From positions 434,001 through 498,000 of the forward strand of contig KN832872.1 in the NCBI GenBank assembly GCA_000827325.1: 64,000 nucleotides of DNA, given 5' to 3'. Positions within the stretch are counted from its first letter, which is position 1. Every line of letters begins with the position of its first letter. Below the pieces are notes generated by a model. It had not been told where the DNA came from. It did not search any database and was given only the letters and a program-made list of their open reading frames with translations. A program made the translations under genes and the position numbers. Shown one piece after another: positions 11,636-22,312 of this stretch. This DNA is from Oidiodendron maius Zn. Lineage: Eukaryota; Ascomycota; Leotiomycetes; Myxotrichaceae.

Positions 11636-13258
11636 ATGAATCGTGAGAGTGCCGCAGACGACGGTCCCAACCTCGCTGTTTCCGGCCCAGAAAGAGAAGC
11701 TGCTTATAGCTTACCAGATAGTTACGCCAACCTCAACGCGGTAGTGATAGCTACGGCCGGAACTTCACAAGATGGCACATTACACACGTCTCAGGAACCT
11801 CTAGAGAGACGAGAGAGTCTATTCCGAACAACGTCGCGACGCTCAACTCGCCGGGCTAGCCACGCAGACGCCCACCATGATAGAACTTCCTACGACATTC
11901 CAGATCGATATGCCAACCTAGACGAGCTTGGCACGCCGCCGATAGAGAATCCAGATGAAGATCCGATATACTTGCATCAATCCCTAGAGGAGAGTAGAAG
12001 GGCAGAGCAGGAGTATCAGCGGAACAAGGAGCAGGAAAGAAGGGCGTCAATTGCGCGCGGAGAAGTGCCTAGAACTGAAGAAGAGACTGGGGAGCCTGGC
12101 GTACATAAAGTATCACGGACGGCAACTGAGTTGTACGTGATATCGTATCTGGTTCTTTTCTCCTTCTTCGGGACGCTGGCGAGACTCGGCCTGCAAGCTA
12201 TTACATTCTATTCCGGCGCCCCCGTTGCATTCACCGTCCTCTGGCCGAATCTCGGCGGAAGCCTGATCATGGGATTCCTCGGCGAGGATAGGATGCTGTT
12301 TAAAGAGGAATGGGGCACGTCGACGTATGATCAGTTGGTGGAGAAGGCTCGACAGCAGACCAGGGATGAGGAGGGTGTGATGGGCTCACAGGAGACTATT
12401 GATCTACAGGCTGCTAAGAAGGCGCATGTAGCTACGAAGAAGACTATCCCGTTGTATATTGGGTTGGCAACGGGATTCTGCGGCTGTTTCACCTCCTTCT
12501 CGTCGTTCATGCGAGACGTCTATTTCGCCCTGGCGAATAATCTCCCAACACCTTTAAACCATCCTGAGGATTACAGTCCTGTTCGGGCAAGCACCACCTC
12601 AACCGTCCCCAGGAATGGTGGCTACTCCTTCATGGCTTTACTGGCTGTGATCATCACCACTATTGCTGTCTGCGTATCTGGCCTGCGAGCCGGCGCTCAC
12701 ATCGCTATCGCCTCAGAACCCTATATCCCTAGCATCCCATTCGCAGTCACCCGCAAGGTACTTGACCGTATCACGGTAGTTCTCGCCTGGGGATGCTGGA
12801 TCGGCGCCATCATCCTCGCTGCCGTGCCTCCGGACCGGAACGATGGCGTGCCAGATACCTGGCGTGGCCGGGCACTCTTTGCTCTCGTATTTGCCCCCCT
12901 GGGCTGCCTCGGTCGGTTCTACGCTTCTATATATCTCAATGGTCGAATTTCCTCTTTTCCTCTAGGTACCTTCGTTGTGAATATCCTAGGCACTGTCATC
13001 CTGGGCATGTGTTATGATCTTCAGCACGTGCCATTAGGAGGCGTGGTAGGATGCCAGGTCTTGCAAGGTGTAGAAGACGGCTTCTGTGGATGTTTGACTA
13101 CGGTTAGCACCTGGGTTGCGGAGCTGAGCTCGCTGCGAAGACGGAATGCGTATAGATACGGAGGGGCGAGTGTGGTCGTGGCGTTGTGCTGTTTGGTTGT
13201 TATTATTGGCAGTTTACAGTGGACAAGAGGGGTTGGGAACTTGATGTGTACTCATTAG
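11636..13258 (+). CDS. FEX1: Fluoride exporter FEX (two fused CrcB-like domains)
   Basis: Uninterrupted frame of 540 residues. The first about 165 residues are hydrophilic and charged; then two homologous four-helix CrcB/Fluc domains follow. The first shows PNLGGSLIMGFLGED and GFCGCFTSFSSFMRD; the second shows FPLGTFVVNILGTVILGMC and GFCGCLTTVSTWVAELSSLR. Fused inverted CrcB domains are the eukaryotic FEX architecture, a plasma-membrane fluoride channel that protects cells from environmental fluoride. The N-terminal region is longer than in yeast and contains two copies of a YxxPDxYANLxxx motif (around residues 24-36 and 90-102). The downstream neighbour is convergent. Confidence 0.93.
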   Translation: MNRESAADDGPNLAVSGPEREAAYSLPDSYANLNAVVIATAGTSQDGTLHTSQEPLERRESLFRTTSRRSTRRASHADAHHDRTSYDIPDRYANLDELGTPPIENPDEDPIYLHQSLEESRRAEQEYQRNKEQERRASIARGEVPRTEEETGEPGVHKVSRTATELYVISYLVLFSFFGTLARLGLQAITFYSGAPVAFTVLWPNLGGSLIMGFLGEDRMLFKEEWGTSTYDQLVEKARQQTRDEEGVMGSQETIDLQAAKKAHVATKKTIPLYIGLATGFCGCFTSFSSFMRDVYFALANNLPTPLNHPEDYSPVRASTTSTVPRNGGYSFMALLAVIITTIAVCVSGLRAGAHIAIASEPYIPSIPFAVTRKVLDRITVVLAWGCWIGAIILAAVPPDRNDGVPDTWRGRALFALVFAPLGCLGRFYASIYLNGRISSFPLGTFVVNILGTVILGMCYDLQHVPLGGVVGCQVLQGVEDGFCGCLTTVSTWVAELSSLRRRNAYRYGGASVVVALCCLVVIIGSLQWTRGVGNLMCTH

Positions 13259-13432
13259 AATTAGGAAGATATAGTAGATGATGGGCTTTAATTATTTATG
13301 TACTATAGATAAATGGGTGATAATCATGGGAGTATACAAATAAATATATATCAACAACTTCTCTGGGGACATTCTTTTAGCCGTCGTACAACTTACCTAG
13401 TGGTACATTCGTAATGTGGCTATGGTCTCTCT

Positions 13433-15198
13433 CTATAACGCGTCCGCCCCCTCCAATACCCCCAATGCTCGCCCAACTAAATGCAAACTCCCAGTAATCA
13501 GGACCTGGGTTTTTGCTTCTTTTCCCACCTTTTTGCTTGCCTCGAAACTCAGTTTCCTGACATAGTCCAGGGCGTCCTCGATGTAGGGCAGGACTTTGAT
13601 GTTGGTAGATGGGGAGGGATCTAGTGATCTCCATCTCTCAGCGAAGGCGGTCTGTAGGCTGAGGTCGGAGACCTCGTTGTTGTCAATGCCAGCATTGACA
13701 AATTCTATGCCCGTTGATTTCATTAGTTTCTGTTACAAACGAGAGAATGGGAGGTGGTATGGTACGTTTCTGTTGTCCTGCGCTGGTGCAAAATATGACA
13801 TGGTCGAATTTGACTAGGCCGTGGGCGGTTATGGCTGAATAGAGACCTTCAAGCAGAGGTAAGGAGTCGCGATGGCCCTGCTGGTTGAATATCAGGACGC
13901 GAGCCCCAGATCTATTGTAGGTTAGATTAAGAGTTGTGAAAGGTCAGAGTTAATAACTGACTTTTGTAAGCATTCCTCTCCAAACCACCGGCTGGCGATG
14001 ATGATGCTATCAGCAGTGTGAGCACCATCCACATGCCATGTGATGTTTCCCTCCACCTTCTTCTCACATCTTCCACGCCAAATGACTTTCTCTAAGCCAT
14101 CTACGAACTCTTTTGGGAGTGACCCGGGCGAAAGTTGGAATGAGGGATCAAGTTTCTTCAGAGCTGTCTCAGCCAATGCAATCGCGAGACTGGCATTTGA
14201 TTTTTGGAAGTCGGCATCTGGTCGAATTTTGATATTCTTGAGCCTTGGGTCCAAGCCTACCACATTCAGGCTTTTTACATTCCTTTCCTTCGCTCTGTCT
14301 TGAATAACTTTCATTGCATTCGGCAGCTGGTTGACCGTAAATGATGGGACTCCAGGCTTTTGGATCCCCGCCTTGTGCCATGAAATCTCCTCGAGTGTCT
14401 CCCCTAGGGTTATGACATGGTCTATACCTAGTGTCGTGATCCCAGTGACAGCAGGACGATCCGCAATGTTCGTTGCATCATACTCGCCTCCTACACCTAC
14501 TTCGTATACAGCAGTATTAACCCTTTGCTTGAGGAATACATGAAAACTCATCAAAGTCAAGTATTTGAAATAGTTTGGTGGCGTAATTGGTTCTGCTTCG
14601 CCCCCATGGAGAGCATCCCATACTTCGAAGAAATATTTTGCAAATAGCGAAGCTGATAGAGGGGCCGAATTTATCCGGATCCTCTCCCTTACAGCGACGA
14701 GATGAGGGGAGGTGTACAGGCCAACGCGTTGAGGGATATCATGTGATTTGCGATACTGTGCAAGGATAGAATCCACGTACGAACATGTGCTTCCCTTGCC
14801 TTTTGTACCGGCTACATGAATAATGTTCAACTGTTCTAAATCGCTTTGCTAAAGGCAAGTTAGACGTGTCGGAGGTCCAAACCCTGAATAGACCTTACTG
14901 AGTGGCCGATCCGAGCGAGGCATTCTTTCAAATGTTCAGTTGCAAACTCATTAATATTAATATTAGCCCTTCTGCGCTCTTCCAGAATTTTGTGCGGAGT
15001 TTGCAGCGTGTTTAGCAGAGTGATTGCATCCTGGCTTCTCGTTAGAAAGAGTTTGAAAGACGTTGCCCGGACACTAACGTCGTAGGTGCGACTGGATACC
15101 GAGTAGAGCCTCTTTGAATTCAAACTATATCGCCTGTCTGGTATTGGAAGCAATGTCCACCGTAATTTTATCGAGCTATGAGATAATAAGCACCGCAT
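13433..15198 (-). CDS. Folylpolyglutamate synthase 1 (mitochondrial-type leader)
   Basis: Five exons: 15198-15079, 15030-14899, 14848-13962, 13911-13766 and 13704-13433, about 518 residues. The enzyme adds glutamates to folates, keeping them in cell and mitochondrion; yeast Met7 is the model. Motifs seen: SRTYDDAITLLNTLQ, HVAGTKGKGSTCSYVDSIL (P-loop), YTSPHLVAVRERIRIN, YEVGVGGEYDATNI, LGIDHVITLGETLEEI, HKAGIQKPGVPSF, VDGAHTADS, VLIFNQQGHRD and ITGSLHLVGRALGVLEG. The Arg/Ser-rich N-terminus suggests mitochondrial import. The first intron is 48 nt, a multiple of three without a stop, and removing it restores the family sequence. The last intron (13765-13705) uses GTACCA..CATAG and is required by frame. 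A second, intronless paralogue lies at 25993-27693. Confidence 0.9.
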
Positions 15199-15632
15199 CT
15201 GAGCCTTGGTTTGGGAGGTAATTGCGATGTAGATTGGCTGGCGAAATATTATGTTCTGGATCCAAAATTAGCGACAAGTACCTACTAGTACGAGTTCCCA
15301 AGAGGAGCATAGATGGAATCTGCATGCTATCGATTCTATCTCGCTTTGTACCAAGATACTCTTATTTTCAAATAAGAATATTCGTCTTATTTATCGGGTT
15401 TTTACTGATCCATCCGGTATCTGATATTCTTAAGCGTTTTGGCCATAGATACCCTTCATCATCTGGTCCCGTAGAGCTCACCACTATTCCAATCCTTTCA
15501 AAGCTCTGTAAGGATCGTTAGACTGAATCTCACACCACGGTTTTCACATAGTTGCCTCTTCTAGTATTTTATCCTCTAATGGAACATCTATAGAGCGCCA
15601 ACGGCCGATAGGTAGAAAGTAAGATATCGATC
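15199..15632. other. Intergenic region
   Basis: 5' flank of folylpolyglutamate synthase 1 and 3' flank of the phosphopantetheinyl transferase gene (both on the minus strand). AT-rich, no recognised element. Confidence 0.6.
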
Positions 15633-16831
15633 TTATCGGAAGACCTCCCCAAAGGCAAGGATGTCTGATTCAAGATCTAATATCTTCCAATCGCCCATTT
15701 TCAAGGAAGATACGTCGCTGCCGGTTGCAGATCTTGCAGAGCTAGCAACCATATAGCTTGTCCCTAGCGCTACCAACTCCATCATGACATTCGTGATCGG
15801 CTTGCCCTTGAAATTTATACGGAAATCTTTGACCACTTGGCCTTTCTGAAGAGAAGCCGGCCCATGCATAGTCTTATCCCCTTCGGGTGCCTTAACATCT
15901 AAGATCTCCAATTCTTTCAGCCACGGGGCAAGTAGCGCCTCTCCCGTCATCTTGACATAAGCCTCTCTCAAACACCACATGGCATAGAATCGTCTCATCT
16001 TCGCATCGATGATGACGTTGCTATCCAACGAGAGTGTGGTCGCCTTCTGTTGCCCTCTCTCTACTACCTGAACTTCTAGCATAGCATTCCTCTGCTGGCA
16101 TCTGCTCAGCATGTCCCTGCCAAATCCATTAAAATCCAACCCTATATCCAGACTTAACCCAACTGGTGCCAATTTCATGTAGCTCACCTCACTCTCGGCA
16201 AAAACATCGGCGTAGATGTCGACCCAAGAAAAGAACCCTTCTTTCTCAATCTGGCGATAATCGTGGTCTAGTCTCTCATCCACACAAACAACGTCTGTAC
16301 CAACTTCCACATCTCCATCGCCGCCTATAACTGCGATAAGAGAAACAAGACCAGCTTGATGGCTAACATTGAAGCCGATTTTCACATGGTTCTTGGAAGC
16401 TACATCTGAAGGAGGCCAAAACGGTTTCCCTCTTGCATCTCGTGAGAATGCACTCTTGCACCAGGGAACGTGACAATATTTGGTTATCACAAGATGCTTG
16501 AGCAGCTGCGACGCTAGGCTCATCTTAGCATCCTTGACATGATAGTATTTCAGGACTGATGCTTGTTCGGAAGCTGGCAGAAAAGAAAGGGCACGGGATG
16601 CCTGATGATTTGAGCTCTAGTTCATGCTGGTTGGGTGAAAATACATACCACATTCTTAAACTCAGCTACCTCTTCTCTTGGGCTCGTTCTCTTTTCAACA
16701 GGCCAAAGAGGCCTCGTGTCAACGATCCATTGTATGAAGGTCGGACGAATTGTTTCGTCCTGATATAGTTCTGTCATTGCAATACAGGCTACATCATTGT
16801 CGTACCATGATTTGATTGATGTTGAGGGCAT
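15633..16831 (-). CDS. 4'-phosphopantetheinyl transferase (NpgA/PPTase, Sfp type)
   Basis: Exons 16831-16649 and 16601-15633 join across a 47-nt intron (GTATGT..ATCAG) to 383 residues; a second in-frame ATG at 16777 (MTELYQDE) is an equally likely start, closer to the domain. The enzyme transfers phosphopantetheine from CoA to carrier domains of fatty-acid, lysine, polyketide and peptide synthases. Seen: FIQWIVDTRPLW, LPASEQASVLKYYHVKDAKM (NpgA-like), IGFNVSHQAGLVSL, GTDVVCVDERLDHD with the Mg-binding aspartate, and FYAMWCLREAYVKMTGEALL. The usual WxxKE motif here reads W-C-L-R-E, with Arg for Lys. It shares a 197-bp divergent promoter with the ubiquitin hydrolase gene. No PKS or NRPS is nearby. 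Confidence 0.92.
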
Positions 16832-17028
16832 TTATATTTTTTGGCAGATGTAGATGTAGCTGTCCAATAAATTGGGCCGGGAAATTTGTTTTGCCGTTTC
16901 CGCCTCCATTGCAGGGGCTATCTCCAGTTCCGTCATACCTTCCATAACTGCATTGCTGCAATATCAAATCAATTTGAGGATTTTTAGACCTGACGCCTAA
17001 AACATTACTCTGCTGCAAAATCCTCACT

Positions 17029-17886
17029 ATGGCAGAAATTAAGATCGACGATCCAGATGTGCCAAAGACTAGCAAAGCATTTGTCCCTCTGGGTAAGTTG
17101 TGTCCTGCCTAGCTGCAACCCCACGTAACTAATCAGAGTAGAAAACAATCCTGAAGTCATGACTTCTCTAGTTCACAAGCTCGGTCTTTCACCCACCCTT
17201 GCATTTCATGACGTTTGGAGTATTGACGACCCTGAAATGCTTTCGTTTGTCCCTCGACCAGCCAACGCCCTTCTACTCGTCTTTCCTGTCTCTAAAGCCT
17301 ACGAAACATCTCGCATGGAGGAGGATGCAGACAAGCCGGAGTATGATGGAACAGGTGCTGAACCAGTCATATGGTATAAGCAGACAATTAGGAATGCGTG
17401 CGGACTGATTGGCGTTCTGCACGCAGTCAGTAATGGGAGTTCGAGGAGTCTAATAGGTAGGGTAGTTTAGTACTCGTCAAACAGGCGCTAATTGCATTGA
17501 TAGCGCAAGATTCAGATCTCTATCAACTTATTAAGGATGCAACACCACTCCAACCAATAGATCGTGCAAATCTGCTTTATAACTCGAGAGCATTGGAGGC
17601 GGCACATGCCAGTGCCGCTTCAGAGGGTCAGAGCAGTGCCCCCGATGCAAACGATGATATAGACTTGCATTTTGTCTGCTTTGTAAAGGACGCAACAAAC
17701 CATTTGTGGGAAATGGATGGACGGCGAAAAGGCCCCCTCGACAGAGGGCAACTGGGACATGAAGAGGATGTACTGAGTGAGAAGGCATTGGACCTGGGGC
17801 CGAGGAAGTTCATACAGAGAGAAATTGCAATTAGCGGAGGAGAGTTGAGGTTCAGCTTGATTACGCTAGCCCCCAGCTTTGGATGA
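17029..17886 (+). CDS. Ubiquitin C-terminal hydrolase (UCH-L/Yuh1 family)
   Basis: Three exons: 17029-17092, 17142-17456 and 17504-17886, 253 residues. The first acceptor must be TAG at 17139-17141 rather than CAG five bases earlier to keep frame and give FVPLENNPEVMTSLVHKLG. Peptidase C12 triad: Cys about residue 108 in QTIRNACGLIGVLHA, His in DLHFVCFV, and Asp in HLWEMDGRRKGP. The family releases ubiquitin from small adducts and processes ubiquitin precursors. Length is normal for UCH-L3/Yuh1. Confidence 0.93.
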
Positions 17887-18227
17887 TGTTGTTCGTTTTG
17901 CCTAAGTAAAGCAAAGGGAAGGGGAAAAAGTTGGGAGGTAGGGCGTCCCACCTGCCTGTACACATTTGCTGTGCGAGAATTGAAATCGACTCTTGTAGAA
18001 GTCAGATAGACGCACCCAAATTGATTAATTCATACTATAGAGCAGGGTAGAATGTTATATCAAGCAACATCACCTCAGACTCTCAATGGCACTGCTATTC
18101 GCCTTCTCAGCCTTGTCAACGTAGCCTTTGCGTAAGGCTGAACGGCTAGCGTAAATATGACTCGTCAACCAAACTGTGGAAGGGCGCAGCATTCGCACAA
18201 CCTCAAACCTTCACGACTGCAGAGCAA
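17887..18227. other. Intergenic region
   Basis: Spacer between the ubiquitin hydrolase and PDX3 genes on the same strand. No element recognised. Confidence 0.55.
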
Positions 18228-19006
18228 ATGCGCTTTACCCCTCCGCTCCAATTTCGATCAGCATTTCTTAAGATGACACTGCACAGCCCTCACTCCGCGG
18301 AAAAGCTGATATGTTTGTCCTCAACCCCACTCTCCTGCTACCCCTCTAACTAACGCCAGTCGCACCTCCGGACGGCCAATATAGCAAAGGCACACTCTCG
18401 CGCTCTCAGCTCGCAAAGGACCCGTTTGCTCAATTCCAAAGCTGGTTTACTCATGCGCAGCAGAATGCTGTGTATCAGCCCGAAACAGTCTGCCTGTCCA
18501 CTGCATCGCTTCCCTCTGGCCGGGTTTCCGCCCGGACTGTGTACCTGAAAGAGCTGGACAAGGAAGGTTTCGTGATATATTCAAACTTCGGCACAAGTAA
18601 AAAAGGGAGGGACTTAGAGACAAACAAATGGGCCAGTCTTACTTTCCACTGGAGAGAGCTGGAAAGGCAGGTTCGAATCGAGGGCCTTACAGAGAGGATG
18701 AGCACAGAGGAGAGTCAGGAGTATTTTGATACCAGGATCAGAGGAAGTAGAATTGGAGCATGGGCAAGTAGACAGAGCCAAGTTATTGACGGTAGAGAGC
18801 AACTTCAGAAATGGGTAGAGGAAGTAGAGAAGAAGTTTGAGGGTGTTGAGAATGTGCCGTGTCCTGACTTTTGGGGTGGCCTGAGAATAAAACCTGAAAT
18901 GGTCGAGTTCTGGCAAGGTAGAGAGAGCCGATTGCATGATAGATTTGTATACCATAAGATCGAGGGAAAGGAAGATGAGTGGAAGATCGAGAGACTAAGT
19001 CCATAG
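18228..19006 (+). CDS. PDX3: Pyridoxamine 5'-phosphate oxidase
   Basis: Exons 18228-18312 and 18360-19006 join over a 47-nt intron (GTTTGT..GCCAG, branch AACTAAC) to 243 residues, including EKLIFAPPDGQYSKGTLSRS. Alternative in-frame starts are 18228 (MRFTPPLQFRSAFLKM, which could add a short basic leader) and 18273 (MTLHSPHSAEK). The FMN-dependent enzyme makes pyridoxal phosphate. Seen: FTHAQQNAVYQPETVCLSTA, GRVSARTVYLKELDKEGF, NKWASLTFHWRELERQVRIEG, SRIGAWASRQSQVI, PDFWGGLRIKPEMVEFWQGR with RLHDR near the end, all PNPO signatures. Confidence 0.93.
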
Positions 19007-19219
19007 CTACCTAGACACAGACACACATTACGCTTTGAAAATATTAAGTATTGATACCCTTATTTCAAATACAGTATTTAGTGGTAGATTTTTTGCAAAC
19101 AGCCATATAAATATTCAGCCAAAGTGCTGGAGGTTTGCTCGCTTTCTTATAGATTCTATCTGCGACTATACGACGAAGAGGCTTCTGAATATTAGGATAA
19201 ATCTATTCGTTTCCTACTT

Positions 19220-20946
19220 CTATAGCTCACTTTCAGACAGCCTAATAATCAACCCCTTCTCAGCCAAAGCGTCCTTAACTTGCTTGACTGTATATTCCCC
19301 TCTGTGAAACATGCCGGCACCTAGAGCTGCATCTGTTCTGGTCTTCGAAAATACTTCCTCGAAATGGTCTGGATTTCCAGCTCCACTGGAGGCGATGACG
19401 GGTATTTTGATCGCATTCTTTACTTGTTCAATCAATTCGAGATCAAAGCCGCTGTTTGTTCCATCCTTGTCTATACAGTTCAGAAGAATTTCACCGGCTC
19501 CCATCGCTTCCACAGCTGTCACCAGTTCCACTACATCCAAGTCTCGAGTTTCCCTCCCGCCTTTGATAGTGCAAGCATACCAACATGCACTTTCACCATT
19601 CGGACCTGGAAACTTTGTTGAAATAGTGTTGTGTCGGGTTTCAGCTGGCTTGGATATATACACTCTCTTTGGGTCCACGCTGATAACAACCGCTTGGTTT
19701 CCATAGACGCTTGATATTTGCTCAATGGCAGTATTCCCGAATAGTTTTTTCCCCCCTGCAATATATTCTTCAGCGGTTAGTACAGCATCGGACCCGATTG
19801 ACACTTTATCTGCTCCACTCTTGAAATACATCGTTGCAATCTCTAAAGCTGAAACTTTTGTGCCGTCGGTATCTGTGGTATCTCTGATGCCACCTCCAAT
19901 CGTCAGGGGCACAAACACTGTTTCCGATGTCCGTCTTAAAATCTCAAGCATAGGAAGATCCGCAAGAGGACAGTCTCTGAAACTTGTTATATTCAAGAAT
20001 GTGACTTCATCTGCTCCTTGCTCATAGTATTTTCGAGCCATTTCGACAGGTTTGCCAAGATTGCGAACATTCCTGCCAGAGCTCTTCTCTCGCACATCGT
20101 ATTGATCGCCTTTCGTGACCACGAGATCCCCTTGGTCATTTGTTCGTACATCTAGGCAGGCAATCACTCTTTTGGTTAATCCTTCCTTGGCTGCCTGGAA
20201 GATGTGACCGGTTCCATTCCCATCTATTCCTGAATTCCCATCTAGAAATGATTTGATTACGCGCAAACCAGCCACACCACTTTTCTCCGGATGAAATTGA
20301 GTCGCCAAAATATTTCCTTTTGCTACCGCACCAACGAACTCTTCGTCGCCATACCTGGCCGTGGCGACAGTCCATCCCTGCCTTTCGAGTTCGCCCAGTC
20401 GGTATGAGACTTTGTATGAATGGACATAGTAGTATTTGGAGCTCGGCCGCATGCCGTATATCTGCTTATCTCTTGTATTTGCGCTGTTCCAACCGATATG
20501 CGGTACCGATTTTGATGCGTCATCAAATCGATCCAGATTGCCTTTAATGATCCCGAGCCCAGGAACGTCTGGATCTTCTGACGAGCCTTCAAAAAGTGCT
20601 TGCAGTCCAACGCAAATTCCCATAAATGGCTTCCCGGATTCAATATGCTTTCGTATGGCTGCAAGATAATTGGCAGACGAAAATTGGGTCATGCAGTGAC
20701 CAAAGTGGCCAACGCCAGGAAGGATCAGCTTCTGTATGCCATGATTAGTGAGACACTCTTAGATTTGAGACATGGATGGGAGTTGGATCAACGCAATTAG
20801 AATCATCTTAGAAAACATACATCTGCTTTGGCAACATCTTCAGGGCTTCTGATCCATTCGACAGTATATCCAAGTTTCTCAATTGCGTTGACTAGACTCC
20901 GTATATTTCCAGCAACATAATCCAGAAGATATACTACCGGCATCAT
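19220..20946 (-). CDS. HIS7: Imidazole glycerol phosphate synthase HisHF (bifunctional glutaminase/cyclase)
   Basis: Exons 20946-20821 and 20731-19220 join over an 89-nt intron (GTATGT..ACAG) to 545 residues. The start is taken at 20946 ([14 protein letters not shown]); an in-frame ATG upstream at 20994 is less likely. The N-terminal glutaminase carries the nucleophile Cys about 82 in [12 protein letters not shown] and [11 protein letters not shown]. The C-terminal cyclase starts at [20 protein letters not shown] and has [12 protein letters not shown] and [11 protein letters not shown]. It makes imidazole glycerol phosphate and AICAR in histidine synthesis. A perfect TGAGTCA at 21015-21021, 69 bp upstream of the start, fits CPC1/Gcn4 control. 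Divergent from ERCC1. Confidence 0.96.
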
Positions 20947-21014
20947 TCCCAAGAAAGAAGAACGAAGTCGGGAAAGAGAATTCTGAAGGTTCAATCTTGT
21001 CTTGTTGAACGATG

Positions 21015-21021
21015 TGAGTCA
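21015..21021 (+). promoter_or_regulatory. TGAGTCA, candidate CPC1/Gcn4 site of HIS7
   Basis: Exact seven-base AP-1/Gcn4 core 69 bp upstream of the HIS7 start, within the 211-bp divergent promoter shared with ERCC1. HIS7 is a classical general-control target in yeast; binding here is inference. Confidence 0.6.
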
Positions 21022-21157
21022 AAAGTCTGGAAGAGGAAATATGCGGCATACCCCGCGCTAAAATAATTCTGCCGTAAATGACCGCCTTCAAGAATGTGTT
21101 GCCTCGAGCAATGGGAAAGCTGTTGTTAGCTCTTCCAGAATATCGGAAGCGTATGAG

Positions 21158-22312
21158 ATGGACGACGACGACGAATACGCGGTTGATGCGGAATTTTTAG
21201 CGGATCTTGCAGCTTCAGAGCCCGCTGCCGCCAGACGTCCCCGTATCCAACAACCCACCCCTCAGAAGATCCAGCAGCCAACACCACAGCGTCTCGATCG
21301 TGCACCACTGACCGCCTCACCTGGGTCTAAAGTAGTGCAGCCAACTCCTCAAGCTATTGCATCACGATCAACAGGTTCTTCTATTCTTGTCTCTCCCCGC
21401 CAGAAAGGAAATCCAATTCTTACACTCTTGCGCCAATTCGCATGGGAATATTCAGACATCCCGGCAGACTACGTGCTGGGTCAGACAACATGTGCACTAT
21501 TTCTCTCTCTCAAATATCATCGACTACATCCAGAATATATCTACAACCGAATCAAGTCTTTGGCGGGGAAATACCTCTTACGGATACTGCTTGTTATGGT
21601 CGATATAGGAAACCACGAAGACAGCTTGAAAGAGCTGTCAAAGACCAGTCTGGTCAACAATGCCACGGTAATTTTATGCTGGAGTGCTGCTGAGGCAGCT
21701 AGATATGTGGAATTGTACAAGAGCTATGAGCATGCGAGTGCAAGTGCGATCAAGGGCGTGGAAAGCAAAAGTTATGCAGAGAAAATGGTAGACTTCGTGA
21801 CAGTTCCAAGAAGCATCAACAAGACCGATGCGGTAACAATAGTCAGTGCGTTTGGAAGCATCAAGGCTGCAGTCAATGCCAGGCCAGAGGAGATAGCCGT
21901 TATTAGCGGATGGGGAGAGAAAAAGGTTCGTAGGTGGTGTAGTGTTGTGGATGAACCTTTCCGGGCTCGTAAGGCTGCCAAGAAAACTTTGGGCAAAGAT
22001 GACACAGAACAACTTGGAGCAGCCTTGAATCGCGCGGTGCCATTGAGCACAGTCCCTCTAAGAGATATGAGGTCTTCAAGCGAAAAGGGGCCATCCGAGA
22101 ACACAACCGAACAATCCAAGGAACCTGCACAAGCTGCAAAGCAGACCTCGATGTGGGAACCGGACAATGACGATGAGGAAGCCTTAATTATGGCAGCAGT
22201 TGAAGAAGAGGAGAGGATAGCAAGAGAAAAGAGGAAAGCACAGGCTGCAAAAGACAATGAGTTGAGCGGCGGGGTTGCTGCTGCCCTGGCAAAACTTCGA
22301 GAAATGGGCTAA
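21158..22312 (+). CDS. RAD10: DNA repair endonuclease subunit ERCC1/Rad10
   Basis: Single frame of 384 residues with no intron. The central ERCC1 domain begins NPILTLLRQFAWEYSDIPADYVLG and continues TTCALFLSLKYHRLHPEYIY and SLAGKYLLRILLVMVDIGNH, ending near TVILCWSAAEAARYVE. A helix-hairpin-helix pair follows (FVTVPRSINKTDAVTIVSAF, ARPEEIAVISGWGEKKVRRW). The partner of XPF/Rad1 in nucleotide excision repair, it forms the structure-specific 5' nuclease but has no catalytic site itself. The N-terminus has three QPTPQ copies (residues 32-36, 40-44, 61-65). The C-terminus carries an acidic/charged extension of about 110 residues with EEEERIAREKRKAQ. Confidence 0.94.
   Translation: MDDDDEYAVDAEFLADLAASEPAAARRPRIQQPTPQKIQQPTPQRLDRAPLTASPGSKVVQPTPQAIASRSTGSSILVSPRQKGNPILTLLRQFAWEYSDIPADYVLGQTTCALFLSLKYHRLHPEYIYNRIKSLAGKYLLRILLVMVDIGNHEDSLKELSKTSLVNNATVILCWSAAEAARYVELYKSYEHASASAIKGVESKSYAEKMVDFVTVPRSINKTDAVTIVSAFGSIKAAVNARPEEIAVISGWGEKKVRRWCSVVDEPFRARKAAKKTLGKDDTEQLGAALNRAVPLSTVPLRDMRSSSEKGPSENTTEQSKEPAQAAKQTSMWEPDNDDEEALIMAAVEEEERIAREKRKAQAAKDNELSGGVAAALAKLREMG

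Noticed and set aside
15633-16831. Secondary-metabolite cluster around the phosphopantetheinyl transferase
   Set aside because: Neighbours are housekeeping genes; no PKS, NRPS, terpene cyclase or tailoring genes in the window.
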